Assembly (NCBI RefSeq): GCF_001896135.2
Contig: NZ_MPOH02000049.1
Span: forward strand, 1 to 55,638
Direction: 5' to 3'
DNA: 55,638 bases
Origin: Streptomyces phaeoluteigriseus
Lineage (GTDB): Bacteria > Actinomycetota > Actinomycetes > Streptomycetales > Streptomycetaceae
Shown here: one piece after another, positions 21,578 through 34,421 of the stretch
How positions within the stretch are numbered: the stretch's first letter is position 1
Layout of the letters: each line of letters opens with the position of its first letter
Position numbers and translations under genes: made by a program
Notes under the pieces: generated by a model
The model's database searches: none
Told to the model about the DNA's origin: nothing
The model's input: the letters and a program-made list of their open reading frames with translations, nothing else

Positions 21578-24500
21578 TCACCGCGCGAGCCGGCGGGCGA
21601 TGACCCGCATGATCTGGCCTGCCGGCTTGGGCATGTGCAGGTCGTGGTGCGAGGCGTCCACGTCGTGCTCCTCGATGGCACCGAGGACGTGCGGCCGCCA
21701 GTCGGGGCCCCAGGACGACACGCCCTCGGTCTTGTCCAGCTTCGCGTTGAAATACAGCAGGTCGCCGCGGTAGACCGGCGATTCGAAGTCGCCCATCTTG
21801 TTGAGGTTGTTGGCCCCCACCTTCGACATGGTGTCCAGGAAGCTGTCCATGTTGCCGGTGTTCATGAACTGACCGAAGACCTCCTCGACATCCGCCCGGT
21901 ACAGCGCCGGCGTCCTGCCGGACACCTGCTTGAACCCGCTCTCCGGACGGTCGGTCGCCGGCTGGGCATCCAGGACGGCCACCAGGTCGACCCGGTGCCC
22001 GCGCCGGTCCAGCTCCACCGCGACGGCGTGCGCGAGCGGGCCGCCGTAGGACCAGCCGACCAGGTTGAAGGGCCCCTCCGGCTGGATCTCGAGGATCCGG
22101 GCGAGGTAGTCGTCGACCATCTCCGCCACCGACCCGGCCAGCGGGTCCCTGGCGTTGGAGCCACGGGACTGCAGGGCGTAGGCCGGCCGGTCCTGCACGT
22201 ACGGCACGAACGTGAAGTACGCCCAGCCGAGGCCGCCCCCGCCGTGGAAGAACCACACCGGCGGCTTGCCCGTACCGGGATCCCGGTTCAGCGGCAGCAC
22301 GACCTCGAACGAGCCGGCGTGGTCGTCGGGGATGCCGCCGATCAGCACGAGCGCGGCCAGCTCGGCCACCGTCGGGTACTGGATGATCGTCCTGAGGGGC
22401 ATGTCGATCCCGAACTGCTTGCGGATACGTGCGCTGAGCCGGGTGGCCAGCAGCGAGTGCCCGCCGAGCACGAAGAAGTCGTCCTCGATACCGACCCGCT
22501 CCAGGCCGAGCAACTCGCTGAAGAGGGCACACAGCTTCTCCTCGTGGGAGTTGCGCGGCTCTCCGCTGCTGACGGTCGTCGTGTGCTCCGACGGCAGCGC
22601 CCGCCGGTCGAGTTTGCCGGCCGGGTTCAACGGAATCTCCGAGAGCGGCACCACGGCGGCCGGGACCATGTAGTCCGGAAGTCGGCCACGCAGGTACTCG
22701 GGCAGCTCGGCCAGCAGCGGACCGATCGACTTGGCGAGAGCGGGGGCGTTCGCCCGGATCCGCCCGGCCGCACCGCCGGGAACGAACCCTCCGCAGACGG
22801 TCCGCCGCTCGGGCAGCAGCACCGCGTCGAAGCTGTGGACGGCCTCGCCCGACCAGGTGACGACCGCTTCGTGACCCTGTCGCCGAGCCCACGCGGCGAG
22901 GTCCTCCGGGTCGACCGGCCTGCCGGAGGGGGCCTCGGCACTCAGGACACCGGCCGAGATCGCCGCGGCGGCCTCCTCCACCAGCCGCGCGTTGGGTATC
23001 CCGGTCACGCGTACCGGGCCGCCCGCCCGGTCCACACGGCCGCTCAGCCCGGCCAGGTCGGACACCTCCCGGCCCCACGGCACCGCGGGCACCCCGGTCA
23101 GGTCGAGCACGTCGGCCGGCTCCTTGTGCAGGACGACCTCGTAGCGGTGCCGGGTCAGCTCGTTGTGCGCCTGGCCCGGCTTCAGCCGGATGTCGACCCC
23201 GACGGGGCGGTCCGCCGCCCACTCGGCGAACCACTCCGGGGGCGACCACCAGCTCGCGCTCGGCCAGCAGCGCCTGCTCCACCAACGCCCGCACCTCGTC
23301 GTGCGAGGCGTGGGGCTGCGCCGTACGCTTCTCCGCGGTCGTCAGCAGCCGCAGTGTCGCGGCGTTGCGGACGTCGCCGACGATCAGCCGGCCGCCCGGC
23401 GCGAGGAGTTCCATCAGCTCGCACAGCACCCGGTCCAGGTACTCCGCGCTCGGGAAGTACTGTGCCACCGAGTTGAGCACCACCGTGTCGAACCCGGCGC
23501 GGGGCAGCCCGGAGACGTCGTCGGCCGCCTGGGCGCTCAGCCGGACCCGATCACCGTGACCGGCCTTCTCGGCCTGGGTCCCGACCCGCTCCACCACCGT
23601 GGCCGAGATGTCCGTGCCCCAGTACTCCTCGACCTCACCGACGATCCTGGCGAGGAGCAGGCCGGAACCCACACCGACCTCCAGCACCCGCCGCGGCGCG
23701 AACCGCAGCACCTGTGCCACCGCCGCGTCCCGCCACTCCCGCATCTGTTCGAGCGGGATCGGTTCACCGTCGTACACCGACTTCCACAGCTGGAAGTCCT
23801 CGCCCCACGCCTCCTCGCCGGAATCGGCGTAGCTTTCGTCGTAGACGTGGCGCCACTCGTCCACCTGGGCGCCGGCGTCGGCCACCGCGGCGTCCGGATC
23901 CGGCACCACGTAGGCGACCAGGCGCTGATCGCCCTTCTGGTCCTCGCGCACCACGACCGCCGCCTGGGCCACACCGGGATGCCCGGTCAGCACATGCTCG
24001 ATCTCACCCAGCTCGATACGGAACCCGCGGACCTTGACCTGGAAGTCGGTCCGGCCGATGTACTCGACCTGCCCGTCCTTGTTCCACCGCACCAGGTCCC
24101 CGGTGCGGTACATCCGGGTCCCCGGCGCGCCGTAGGGGCAGGCCACGAACCGTTCCGCGGTCAGGCCGGTCTGCCCGAGGTAGCCCCGTGCCAGACAGGC
24201 GCCGGCCAGGTACAGCTCACCGGCGACCCCGGGCGCGACCGGGCGCAGCGCCGCGTCGAGGACGTACACCTGGTTGTTCCAGATCGGCGCGCCGATCGGC
24301 ACCCGGTCGGCACCCGGTACGTGCTGCCATCCCGTGACCTCGACGGTCGCCTCGGTGGGGCCGTAGAGGTTGTGCGCGCCGCAGCCGGGCAGCAGGTCGA
24401 CGAACCGGTTGGCCAGGGCGGCCGGGAACGCCTCGGCCGCGACCTCGATCCAGCGCAGGCTGGTGCAGTGCTTGGCGAGGGGTTCGGCGACGAACGCCGC

Positions 24501-26561
24501 CAGCAGGGAGGGCACGAAGAACGCGCCGGTCACGTGCTCCCGCTGGATCAGCTCGGCCAGGTAGGCCGGATCGCGATGCCCGTCGGCTCGTGCGACGACG
24601 ACGGAAGCACCCATCTGCAGGTTGGCGAACATCTCCGGCACCGACGCGTCGAAGCTCGCCGACGTGCTCACCAGCATCCGGTCCTCGACCGTGACGTCGA
24701 AGTGCGACAGCCCCCACTTCACCCGGTTCATGATCGACCGGTGCGACACCGGCACACCCTTGGGACCGCCGGTGGAACCGGAGGTGTAGATGACGTAGGC
24801 GACGTGGTCCGGCGACAGCGCTCGTTCCGGGTCCGTGTCCGGGTACCCGGACACGTCCGGCGCTGTCCCGTCGAGCACCAGCAGTGGCTTCGCGCTCTCC
24901 AGCACGTGCCGCACCCGGTCCTCGGGCAGGTCGGTGTCGATCGGCACGTAGGCCGCCCCCGCCTTGACCACCGCGTGGACCGCCACCAGCAGGTCGACGG
25001 AACGCGGGATGCGTACCGCGACCAGTTGTTCGGGGCCCGCGCCCCGCTCGACCAGCCAGTGCGCCAGCCGGTTGGCGCGCCGGTTGAACTCCGCGTACGT
25101 CAGCGTCTCGTCCTCGCCGATCACCGCGACGCGGTCCGGGTCGCGCCGCACCTGGGCCTCGAACGCGGCCGGCAGGGTGCCCGCGGGCACCGGATGCGCC
25201 GTGTCGTTGACCCGCCGCACGAGCCAGTCCCGCTCCTGTGCCGACAGCACCTCGATCCCGCGGACCGGTGACCGCGGGTCGGCGACCAGTTGCTCCAGCA
25301 CCCGCGTGAACCGTGCGGCGATCGACTCGGCCGTGTCCCGGTCGAACAGCTGGGTCGAGTACTGGAGGTCACCGCGCAGCGCCCCCGACTCGTCCATGGT
25401 GATGCTGAAGAACAGGTCGGACAGGGCGGTCTGCGTCAGGTACTGCTGGAACTCCACCTTGAGTCCGGCGAGTTCGAAGTCCTGCTTCGCGAAGTTCTGC
25501 CAGGCGAACATCACCTGGAACAGCGGCTGGTAGGCCGCGGAGCGGTCGGGATTGATCCGCTCGACCAGCGTCTCGAACGGCACGTCCTGGTGCTCGTAGG
25601 CGGCCAGTGCCTTCTCCCGCACCTGCGCGAGCAGGTCGGTGAACGACGGGTCGCCGGACAGATCCACCCGCAGCACCTGGGTGTTGACGAAGAACCCGAC
25701 CAGATCGGCGAGCGCCTCGTCGGTCCGCCCGGCGATCGGACCGCCGATCGTCACGTCCTCCCCACCGCCCAGCTTGCCGAGCAGTACGCCCAGCGCGGCC
25801 TGCAGGACCATCGACATGGTCATCCCGCGCTCGTCGGCCAGCTTCTGGAGCCCGGCCGCCACCTCCGGCGCCACCACGACATCGACCGCGTCGCCCTGCG
25901 AACTCCGTTCCGCGGGCCGTGGGCGGTCCAGCGGCAGGTTCAGCGGCTGCGGCACCCCGGCCAGCTCGGCGTGCCAGTACTCGACCTGCGCCGCGGCCAG
26001 ACTGCCCGGGTCGTCCACGTCGCCGAGCAGCTCGCGCTGCCACAGCGCGTAGTCCTTGTACTGCACGGGCAACGGCTCCCACCCCGGCGCCCGACCGTCC
26101 CGGCGGGCGGTGTAGGCGGACGACAGGTCCCGGGCCAGGGGCCCACCCGAGACGCCGTCCGAGGCGATGTGGTGGATGACCAGGACCAGGACGTGTTCCT
26201 CGGGTGAGCAGCGGAACAGGGTCGCCCGCAACGGGATCTCGGCCGCGAGGTCGAACCGGTGCGCGATGACCTTGTCGACCGCGTCGGACAGGTCTTCGGG
26301 GGCCACCTCGACCACCGGTACCTGCACCAGCGCCTCCGCCGCCGACAGGATCCGCTGGTGCGGCTCGTCGTCGTCGTCCGTCACGTACGTGGTGCGCAGC
26401 GTCTCGTGCCGGTCGACCACGTCGCGGATCGCCGCGACGAGGGCGGCCCGGTCCAGTGGCCCGGTCAGCCGGAACGCCGGGGAGATGTTGTAGGTCTCCG
26501 CGCCTCCCTCCATCTGGTGCGTGAGCCACATACGGCGTTGCGCGAACGAAAGCGGAATCAC
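21578..26561 (-). CDS. Terminal NRPS, C-A(N-MT)-T-TE, apparent frameshift
   Basis: About 1660 residues after correction. C domain with HHIASDG; A domain with YTSGSTGGPKG, split after motif A8 by a SAM methyltransferase (VLEVGVGSGLLL), the usual place for alpha-N-methyltransferases; then the A10 end (NPAGKLDRRALP), T (DDFFVLGGHSLLATR), and TE with GWSYGG serine elbow and SHHDLH. Read-off specificity code DAPFEALVEK, no safe assignment. Start is GTG 26561 (GAGGAG upstream), 5 bp after the preceding NRPS stop. The frame shifts near 23237-23242, where CCCCC replaces CCCC inside the MT-A linker (ELVVAP / EWFAEWAADRP); deleting one C gives 1661 codons. It should add an N-methylated residue and release, probably cyclise, the product. 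Confidence 0.92.
23237..23242 (-). other. Apparent +1 frameshift in terminal NRPS
   Basis: A run of five C (minus strand) where four restore the reading frame between the methyltransferase domain and the C-terminal A subdomain. Both sides are otherwise intact. Confidence 0.85.
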
Positions 26562-26566
26562 TGGTT

Positions 26567-29500
26567 TCACTCCTCGGCGAACATCTTGCGGAGATTGGGG
26601 CGAAGGGGAACAGCCGATTCCTCCGACCACGCGGCGAGCGCGGACACCGTCGGCAGGTCGAAGATCTTGCGGATGGGTATCTCTCTCCCCATCTCGGCGC
26701 GGGCGCGGCTGATCAGCCGGGTGGCGAGCAGGGAGTGCCCGCCGAGCGTGAAGAAGTTGTCGTCGATGCCGACCCGGTCCACGCCGAGCACCTCGGCGAA
26801 CAGCTTGGCCAGAGCCTCCTCACGGGCGGTACGGGGCGCCCGGAAGGGGGTCGTGGGGGTGAGGTCGGGGACGGGGAGGGCCTTGAGGTCGAGCTTGCCG
26901 TTGGGTGACAGGGGCAGCCGGTCGAGCGGTACGCAGACGGCGGGGACCATGTAGTCGGGCAGCCGCTCGGCCAGGTGGACGTCCAGTTCGGCCTGGCCCG
27001 GGGTGCTCCGGCCAGGAGCGGGGACGAGGTAGGCGGCCAGGTAGGGGGTGGTGTCACCGGTCTGCCGGGTCACTACGGCGGCCTGGGCGATGTGGGGATG
27101 GGACGTCAGGGCGGCCTCCACCTCGCCGGGTTCGACGCGGTAGCCACGGATCTTGACCTGGGTGTCGATGCGGCCCAGGTGGTGCAGCTCGCCGTCGGGG
27201 GTGAGGCGGGCGAGGTCGCCGGTGCGGTACATGCGGGTGCCGGGAGGCCCGTAGGGGTCGGGGACGAACCGGTCGGCGGTCATGGCGGCCTGGCCGTGGT
27301 AGCCGCGTCCGGCCCCGGCCAGGTACAGCTCGCCCGGTGTTCCCGGGGGCAGCAGGGCCAGCCCGGGGCTGAGGACGTAGGCACGCACGCCGGGGAAGGG
27401 CCGTCCGATGGGCACACCGTCGGTGTACGGCTCGTCGGGGTCGAGGAGATGGCCGGTGGCGTAGAACGTCTCGCTGGGGCCGTAGCTGTTGATGACGCGG
27501 GCCCGCGGCCAGAGCGTGCGGACCCGCTCGGCCAGGGCCGGGGTCAGCACCTCCCCGGAGATGTTCAGTGCCGTGGGGCTGATGCGGTCGGCGAGCTGGT
27601 CGACGAGTTCGGCGAAGGCCGACGGCACCGAGCAGACGACGTCGACGTCCCAGGTCTCGCGTTCGGCCAGCTCCAGCACGTCGCGCACGATCTCGACGCT
27701 GCCACCCGTGGTGAGCGCGGAGAACGTCTCGAAGGTGGCGACGTCGAAGCCGAACGAGGCGGCGACCAGCACGCGCCGGCCGGCCTCCATGCCGGCCTGC
27801 GCGACCAGGGCGGCCACGGCGTTGACGACGGTGGCCTGGGTGACGCCCACGCCCTTGGGCACGCCGGTGGAACCGGAGGTGTAGATGACGTAGGCGAGGT
27901 TCTCGGGCCCGGCCTTCGGCCTTGCCGCCGCCTCCGCGGCCACCGGGGTGTCCCTGGTGGCCGGTGCCAGGAGGTCGACCTCGTCGAGGACGAGGACCGG
28001 GATGTCGGTGGCGGGGACGAGCCGGCGGGTGCCGGCGTCCGCCAGGACCAGGTGCGGCCGGGCGGTGGGCAGGACGTGCGGGAGGCGGGCGGCGGCGTAG
28101 GCGGGGTCGACGGGCAGATAGGCCCCGCCCGCCCTGAGCACGCCGAGGAGGGCCACGACCGTGTTCGCGGTACGCGGCAGGACCACGCTCACCACGGTCT
28201 CCGGGCCCACCCCGCGCCGGGCCAGCTCTGCCGCGAGCCGCTCGGCGCGGGCGTCCAGCTCCGCGTACGTGAGCGACTCGCCCTCGGCGACCACGGCGAC
28301 CGCGTCCGGGGTCCGCGCCGCCTGCGCCTCGACGAGCCCGCTGAGTGTGGCGTCCGAGGCCGCGTCGTCGAATCCGGCGAGGAGCCGGTCACGTTCGGCC
28401 GGCTCCAGGGCGTCGACCTGCGCGACCTTCAGGTCGGGGGTGGTCAGTTGGCGCAGGACGCGGACGAGGCGGGCCGCGTACGTCTCCACCGTCTCCCGGT
28501 CGAAGGCACCCGGCGCGTACTGGATGGTGAACTGCAGGTGCGGGTCGGCCGCCGCGATCAGGCACAGCGGATAGTGGTTGCCCGCGGACGGGCGGAGGCC
28601 GGTGAAGGCGATGCCGCCCGCGGCGTCGGTGGCGGCGCTGAGGCCCTCCCGGTCGACCGGGTACGACTCGAAGACGACCAGCGTGTCGAAGAGGGTCTGC
28701 AGGCCGACGGACCGCTGGATCTCGGTGAGCCCGTGGTGGTGGTGCTCCACGAGGCCGGCCTGCCGGCTCTGGAGGCGGGTCAGGACCTCGGCGAGGGTGT
28801 CGCCGGGGGCGTGGGCGACGCGTACCGGAACCGTGTTGATGAACATGCCGACCATCGACTCCACGTCCGTCACCCCCGGCGGGCGCCCGGAGACGGTCGC
28901 GCCGAACACCACGTCCTGGCGGCCGGTGAGCTGGCCGAGCAACAGCGCCCAGGCGCCCTGCACCAGGCTGTTGAGGGTGATGCCCAACTCCGCCGCCCGC
29001 CGGTCGAGTTCGCGCGCCTCGTCGAGCGGGAGCGCGAAGTCGATCTGGTCGCGGCCTTCGTCGTCCGCGCCCGTGAAGTCGGGAGCGAGCAGGGTCGGCT
29101 CCTCGATCCCCTCGAGTTCGGCCGCCCAGGCCCGGGCCGCCTCGTCCCGGTCCTGCCGGGCGAGCCAGGAGAGGAAGTCGCCGTAGTCGCGGGTCGCGGG
29201 CAGTCCGGCCGGGTCGCCGTCGGAGGCGTAGAGCAGCAGCAGGTCCCGCATGAGCAAGGGGGTCGACCAGCCGTCGTAGAGCGTGTGGTGGGCGGTGAGG
29301 ACGAGTTCGGGCCGGTCGGGTTCGAGGACGGCGAGTGCCAGCCGGATCAGCGGTGGCTCGTCCGCGTCGAAGTGGGTGGCCCGGTCCTGCTCCAGGAAGC
29401 TCTCGAACGCCTCGGTCCGCTCCGTCTCCTCGGCCGCGGTCAGGTCGAGGTGCCGCCAGGGCAGGGTCACCGCCTCCGGCACCACCTGCACGAGATCGCC

Positions 29501-32500
29501 GTCCGCGCGGTCGACGAACGCCGCGCGGAGGCTGGGATAGCGCTCCAGCAGGGCCTGTCCGGCCCGGCGCATCCGTTCCGGATCGACCCGGCCGGAGAGG
29601 TGGAACACCAGCTGTATGTGGTACGGGTCGAACGACGCCGCTGCCAGCTTCGCGTGGAAGAGGATGCCGGACTGTGCCGGGGTCGTCGGCCACACCTTGG
29701 CCAGCTTGCCGAAGCGGGCCTCCCAGGTGTCGATCTCCTCCTGGCGTACGTCGACCAGGGGCACGTCGCTCGGGGTCAGTCCGCCGGCGCCGGGTGTCGT
29801 GGCGTGGCGGGCCAGGGCGCTCAGCGCCTCGACCCACAGCCCGGCCAGCTCGCTCACCTCGTCGCGGGAGAGCACGCCGGTGGGGAAGCCGAAGTAGGCG
29901 GTCAGCTCCTGTCCGTCGGCCGGGCCGGTGGCCACCGCGTTGATCTCCAGGGCCGACAGCACCGGCATGTCCGCGTCCGGCGCGGCGATCAGGTCCGGGT
30001 GCGTGGTGTCCGGGGCCCAGCCCAGGTCGCGCAGGTCCTCGGGGATGTCCGCGCGAGACCTGCCGAGGTAGTTGAACCCGATGCTCGGCCGGCGCTGTCC
30101 GGCCAGCGCGGCGGCCGTCTCCGGATTGAGGTGGCGCAGCAGGCCGTAGCCGAGACCGCTGTCCGGCACGGCCCGCAACTGCTCCTTGACGGCCTTGATC
30201 GCCCGGCCGGCGGCCGGACCGCCGGCGAACGCGTCCGCCACGTCCACGCCCGCCACGTCGAGGCGGACCGGGAACATCGCGGTGAACCATCCGACCGTGC
30301 CCGACAGGTCCGCGCCGGGCACCAGGTGCTCTTCCCGGCCGTGGCCCTCCAGCCGGACGAGCGTCGAGGAGCATGAGACGCCCCGCGTCCGGCGCCAGCG
30401 GACCAGCGCCAGTGCCAGCCCGGCGAGGAGACCGTCGTCGACGCCGCCACCGAACACGGCGGGCACCCGGGTCAGCAGCGTTTCCGTGACGTCCGTCGGC
30501 ACCTGGACGCGCACCGTGTCCACGGTGGCCGCGACATCCCGCGTGCGGTCCGGCTCCCGTGCTCCCAGCACCGGTTCGTCCCCGCCGAGCATCCGCTGCC
30601 ACACGGGCAGCTCCGCCACCCGCTCGGGGGTGGCCGCCTCCTCGGCCAGGGCGTGCGCCCACCGGCGCAACGAGGTACCCGGCGGCGCCGGTTGCGGGGC
30701 GCGTCCGTCGCGGACCCGCTGCCAGGCGGCGACCAGGTCGGGGACCAGGATCCGCCACGACACCCCGTCGACGACCAGATGGTGCAGCACCAGCAGCAGC
30801 CGGTCCGCCTCGTTGTTGGAGGTGAACCACACGCACTGCGCCATGACGCCCGCGTCCGGGTCCAGCCGGCCCGCCGCCGCGTCCAGCTCGGCCTTCACAT
30901 CGGCGTCGCCGTAGGGGACTTCCCGCACCAGCGCCGCGGCGTCCACACTGCCGGCCGGCTCCATCCGCAGGCCCGGCCGCGTCCGGTCGAGCCGGGAGCG
31001 CAGCACGTCGTGCCGGTCCAGGACCGTCTGCAGGGCCGCGAGGAGTTCCGCACGGTCGATGTCCTGGGGCAGGGTGAGCAGCGCGGACATGCAGAACCGG
31101 CCGATGCCCCCGCCCAGTTCGAGGACGTGCGCCGCCGCCGGCGGCAGCGGAGCCCAGCCGACCCCGCCCCCCGGCAGCTCGGCCAGCGTCACCCGTTCCT
31201 CCGCGTCCCGCTCCTCGACCAGTTCCGCGAGCCGGGCGCCGTGCGGTGCTCGAAGATCTCCCGTGTGCTGACCGCGACGCCGCGCGTCTTGGCGCGCGCG
31301 GCGACCTGGATGGACCGGATGCTGTCCCCGCCGCCGGCGAAGAAGTCGTCGTCGATGCCCACCCGCCGGACGTCGAGCACATCGGCGTACACCTCGGCCA
31401 GGACCCGCTCGGCGTCGCTGCGCGGAGCCCGGTACTCCCCGCGGGCGAACACCGGCTCGGGCAGCGCGGCCCGGTCCAGCTTTCCGCTCACGGTCAGCGG
31501 CAGCCGGTCGAGGACCACGAACAGGGCGGGCACCATGTAGTCCGGCAGTCGCTCGGCCACGAACCGCCGCAGCTCCGCGACCGGAACACGGGCGTCCGCA
31601 CCGGCATCGCCGTCGGTGGCGCCGGGGCCCGCGGGCGCCACGTAGCCGACGAGCCGGGTGTTGCCGTGGTGGTCCTCGCGCGCCGTGACCACCGCCTGGC
31701 CGACCGCGGGATGCCGGGCGAGGACCGTCTCGATCTCGGTCGGCTCGACACGGATGCCGTTGACCTTGACCTGCCCGTCGGCTCGTCCCACGTACCTCAG
31801 CCGGCCGTCCTCGTCCCACCGGGCCAGGTCACCGGTGCGGTACATGCGTGTCCCGGCCGGGCCGAAGGGACAGGCGACGAAGCGCTCCGCGGTGGCCGCG
31901 CCGCTTCGGTGGTAGCCCCGGGCGAGGAGACCCGCCACGTACAGTTCGCCGATCACACCGGGCGGGACCGGGGTCAGTTCCGGGCCCAGAACGTGGGCGC
32001 GCATGTTCGCGAGCGGCTGTCCGACCGGTATCGCGCCGTTTTCGGTCCCTTGCCGCTCCAGCGTGAAGGTGGAGGCGTAGAAGCTCTCGGTCTGTCCGTA
32101 GGCGTTGATGACGCGCACCCCGGGCAGGGCGTCCCGGACCTTGCGGACCAGATCGGCCGAGAGCGCCTCACCGGCGAAGACGACGGTCTCCACGTCGAGT
32201 TCGAGGCTGCCCGGTTCATCGGTGGCGACCTGGTCGAGCAGGGCGGAGAACACCGCCGGTACGGCACTGATGGTCGCCCCCGACCACCGTTCACGCTCGG
32301 CCAGTTCGAGTACGTCGCGGACGATCTCGACGCTCGCTCCGGTGGTGAGCGCCGTGAAGATCTCGAAGACGGAGACGTCGAAGTTCACCGAGGTCGCGGC
32401 GAGCATCCGGGACCCCGCCCCGACATGCGCCACCCGACGCAGATCGCGCACGCCGTTGACCACGGCGGCATGGGTGATGCCGACGCCCTTGGGAGTCCCG

Positions 32501-34410
32501 GTCGATCCCGAGGTGAACATCACGTAGGCCAGGTTGTCCGGTCCGACACGGACATCGGGGGCTTCGGGGACGGGGCCGTGGAGGCGCGAGCCGTCGAGGT
32601 TCAGGTCATCGTGGCTCGGGTCAGCGAGGTTCAGGTCATCGTGGCTCGGGTCAGCGAGGTTCAGGTCATCGAGGTGGAGTACCGGCACTCGGCACTCCGG
32701 CAGAGCCGCCGCCGTCTCCCCGTCGGTCAGCACCAGTGCCGGACCGGCCGTGGTGAGCAGGAGGTCCACGCGCGCGGCCGGGGAGGCGGGGTCGATCGGC
32801 AGGTAGGCACCGCCGGCCTTGAGGACGGCGAGGAGAGCGACCACCAGGTCCGCCGACCGCGGCAGCGCCACGGCCACCAGGACATCCGGGCCGACCCCTC
32901 GTGCGCGCAGTGCGGCGGCCAGCCGGCCGGCTCGGGCGTCCAACTCCCCGTACGACAAGGAGGTCCGCCCGGACACCACCGCCGTCGCGTCCGGCGTCCG
33001 CGTCACCTGAGCGGCGACCAGCTCCGGCAGCGTCGCCGCGGGCACGGGGACCGTCGTCTCGTTCAGCTCTGCCAGCCGGTCCCGTTCGGCACCGGTGAGC
33101 AGGTCCACCCCGCCGAGCCGGGTCCCCGGATCGGCGACGACCTGCCGCAGCACGCGCACATAGCGGTCGACGAGGCTCTCGGCCGTTGCGTGGTCGAACA
33201 GGTCCGTCGCGTACTCCAGCCGGCCGTGGGCCCGCCCGGACCGGTCCGGGACGATGTTGAAGAACAGGTCGAACTTGGCGGTGTCGGTACCCACCGGGAC
33301 GGGGGTGACCCGCAGACCCGGCAGCTCGATCTCCGACCACGGGAACTGCCAGGCCAGCATCGTCTGGAAGAGCGGCTGGTAGGCGGTGGTGCGGTCCGGG
33401 TCGAGCAGTTCCACCAGGTGCTCGAACGGGACGTCCTGGTTGTCGTACGCGGCAAGGGCCCTGTCGCGCACCTGCTCCAGCAGCTCGCCGAACGACGGGT
33501 TCCCCGACAGGTCGACGCGCAGCACCCAGGTGTTGGCGAAGAACCCGACGAGGTCCTCGAGTTGCGCGTCGGGGCGCCCCTCGATCGGGCCGCCGATCGT
33601 CAGGTCGTCGCCGGCGCCGAGGTGGTGCAGGAGCACCGCCAGCGCGGCCTGGGCGACCATCGGCGCCGTGGCCCCGCGGTTCGCGGCCAGTTTCCCGATG
33701 CCGGCCAGCAACTCGGGCTCCAGCTCGATGTCGACATGACCGCCGCGGTGGCTGGCCGCCGTCGGCCGCGGCCGGTCCAGCGGCAACTGCACCGGCTGCG
33801 GAACGCCAGCCAGTTCCTCGCGCCAGTGGGCGAGTTGGGTCGCGGCGATGCTCTCGGGGTCGGTCTCGTCACCCAGCACCTGCCGCTGCCAGAGCGTGTA
33901 GTCCTTGTACTGCACAGCGAGCGGCTTCCAGCCCGGCGCGCTCCCCTGCCGGCGAGCCGTGTAGGCCGATGTCAGATCCCGCAGGAACGGCGCCATCGAC
34001 GCCCCGTCCGCGGCGATGTGGTGGAACACGAACACCAGCACGTGCTCCTGCGGGGAGAGACGGAACACGGTGGTCCGCAGGGGGAGTTCCGTGTCCAGGT
34101 CGAACCCCTCGCCCACGGCCTCGCGCATCGCGGCGTCCAGCGCCTCCGCGGCCACGTCGACGACCCGCCACCCGGGGGCCGCCTCCTGCGGAGGCAGGAC
34201 CTGCTGCTCCGGCGTGCCGTCCGCGTTCTCGACGACCAGGGTGCGCAGGCTCTCGTGCCGGGTGACGACATCCGTCACCGCCGCGGCCAGGGCCGCCGTG
34301 TCCAGGGGGCCGTCCAGACGCAGCACGAACGGGATGTTGTAGGTCGCGGACGGCCCTTCCAGACGGTGGAGGAACCACAGCCGACGCTGGGCGAAGGACA
34401 ACGGGATCAT
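26567..34410 (-). CDS. NRPS, C-A-T-E-C-A-T (piperazate-type A domain plus one residue), apparent frameshift
   Basis: Two modules, about 2614 residues after correction. C1 has HHIAADG. A1 (YVMFTSGSTGTPKG) gives code DVFSVAAYAK, which I associate with piperazic acid. T1 (DDFFAGGGDSIRSI) is followed by an E domain (HHLVVDG, GFNYLGR), so a D-residue is formed. C2 has HHTLYDG and is preceded by E, as a D-accepting C domain should be. A2 gives code DVFCNSSYAK, same DVF...YAK frame but no firm match; T2 is DNFFTLGGHSLLATR. Start ATG 34410 has AGGAG overlapping the previous stop region. The frame changes near 31240-31245 (EHRTA / ARLAELVEERD, one G missing in GCGCCC). A 30-bp tandem repeat lies in A1. 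Together with its neighbours it builds residues 3 and 4 of the modular line. Confidence 0.93.
31240..31245 (-). other. Apparent -1 frameshift in second NRPS
   Basis: After TREIFEHRTA the frame loses homology; the other frame continues ARLAELVEERDAEERVTL into the E domain. One missing G in ACGGCGCCCGG explains it, and the corrected length is divisible by three. Confidence 0.85.
32596..32671. repeat. 30-bp tandem repeat in A domain
   Basis: Two perfect 30-bp copies (32596-32625, 32626-32655) plus 16 bases of a third. In the NRPS frame they duplicate the peptide HDDLNLADPS in the loop between core motifs A2 and A3, keeping the frame. The loop is surface-exposed in known A domains, so function may be kept. 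Confidence 0.92.
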
Positions 34411-34421
34411 CGACGCTACTC

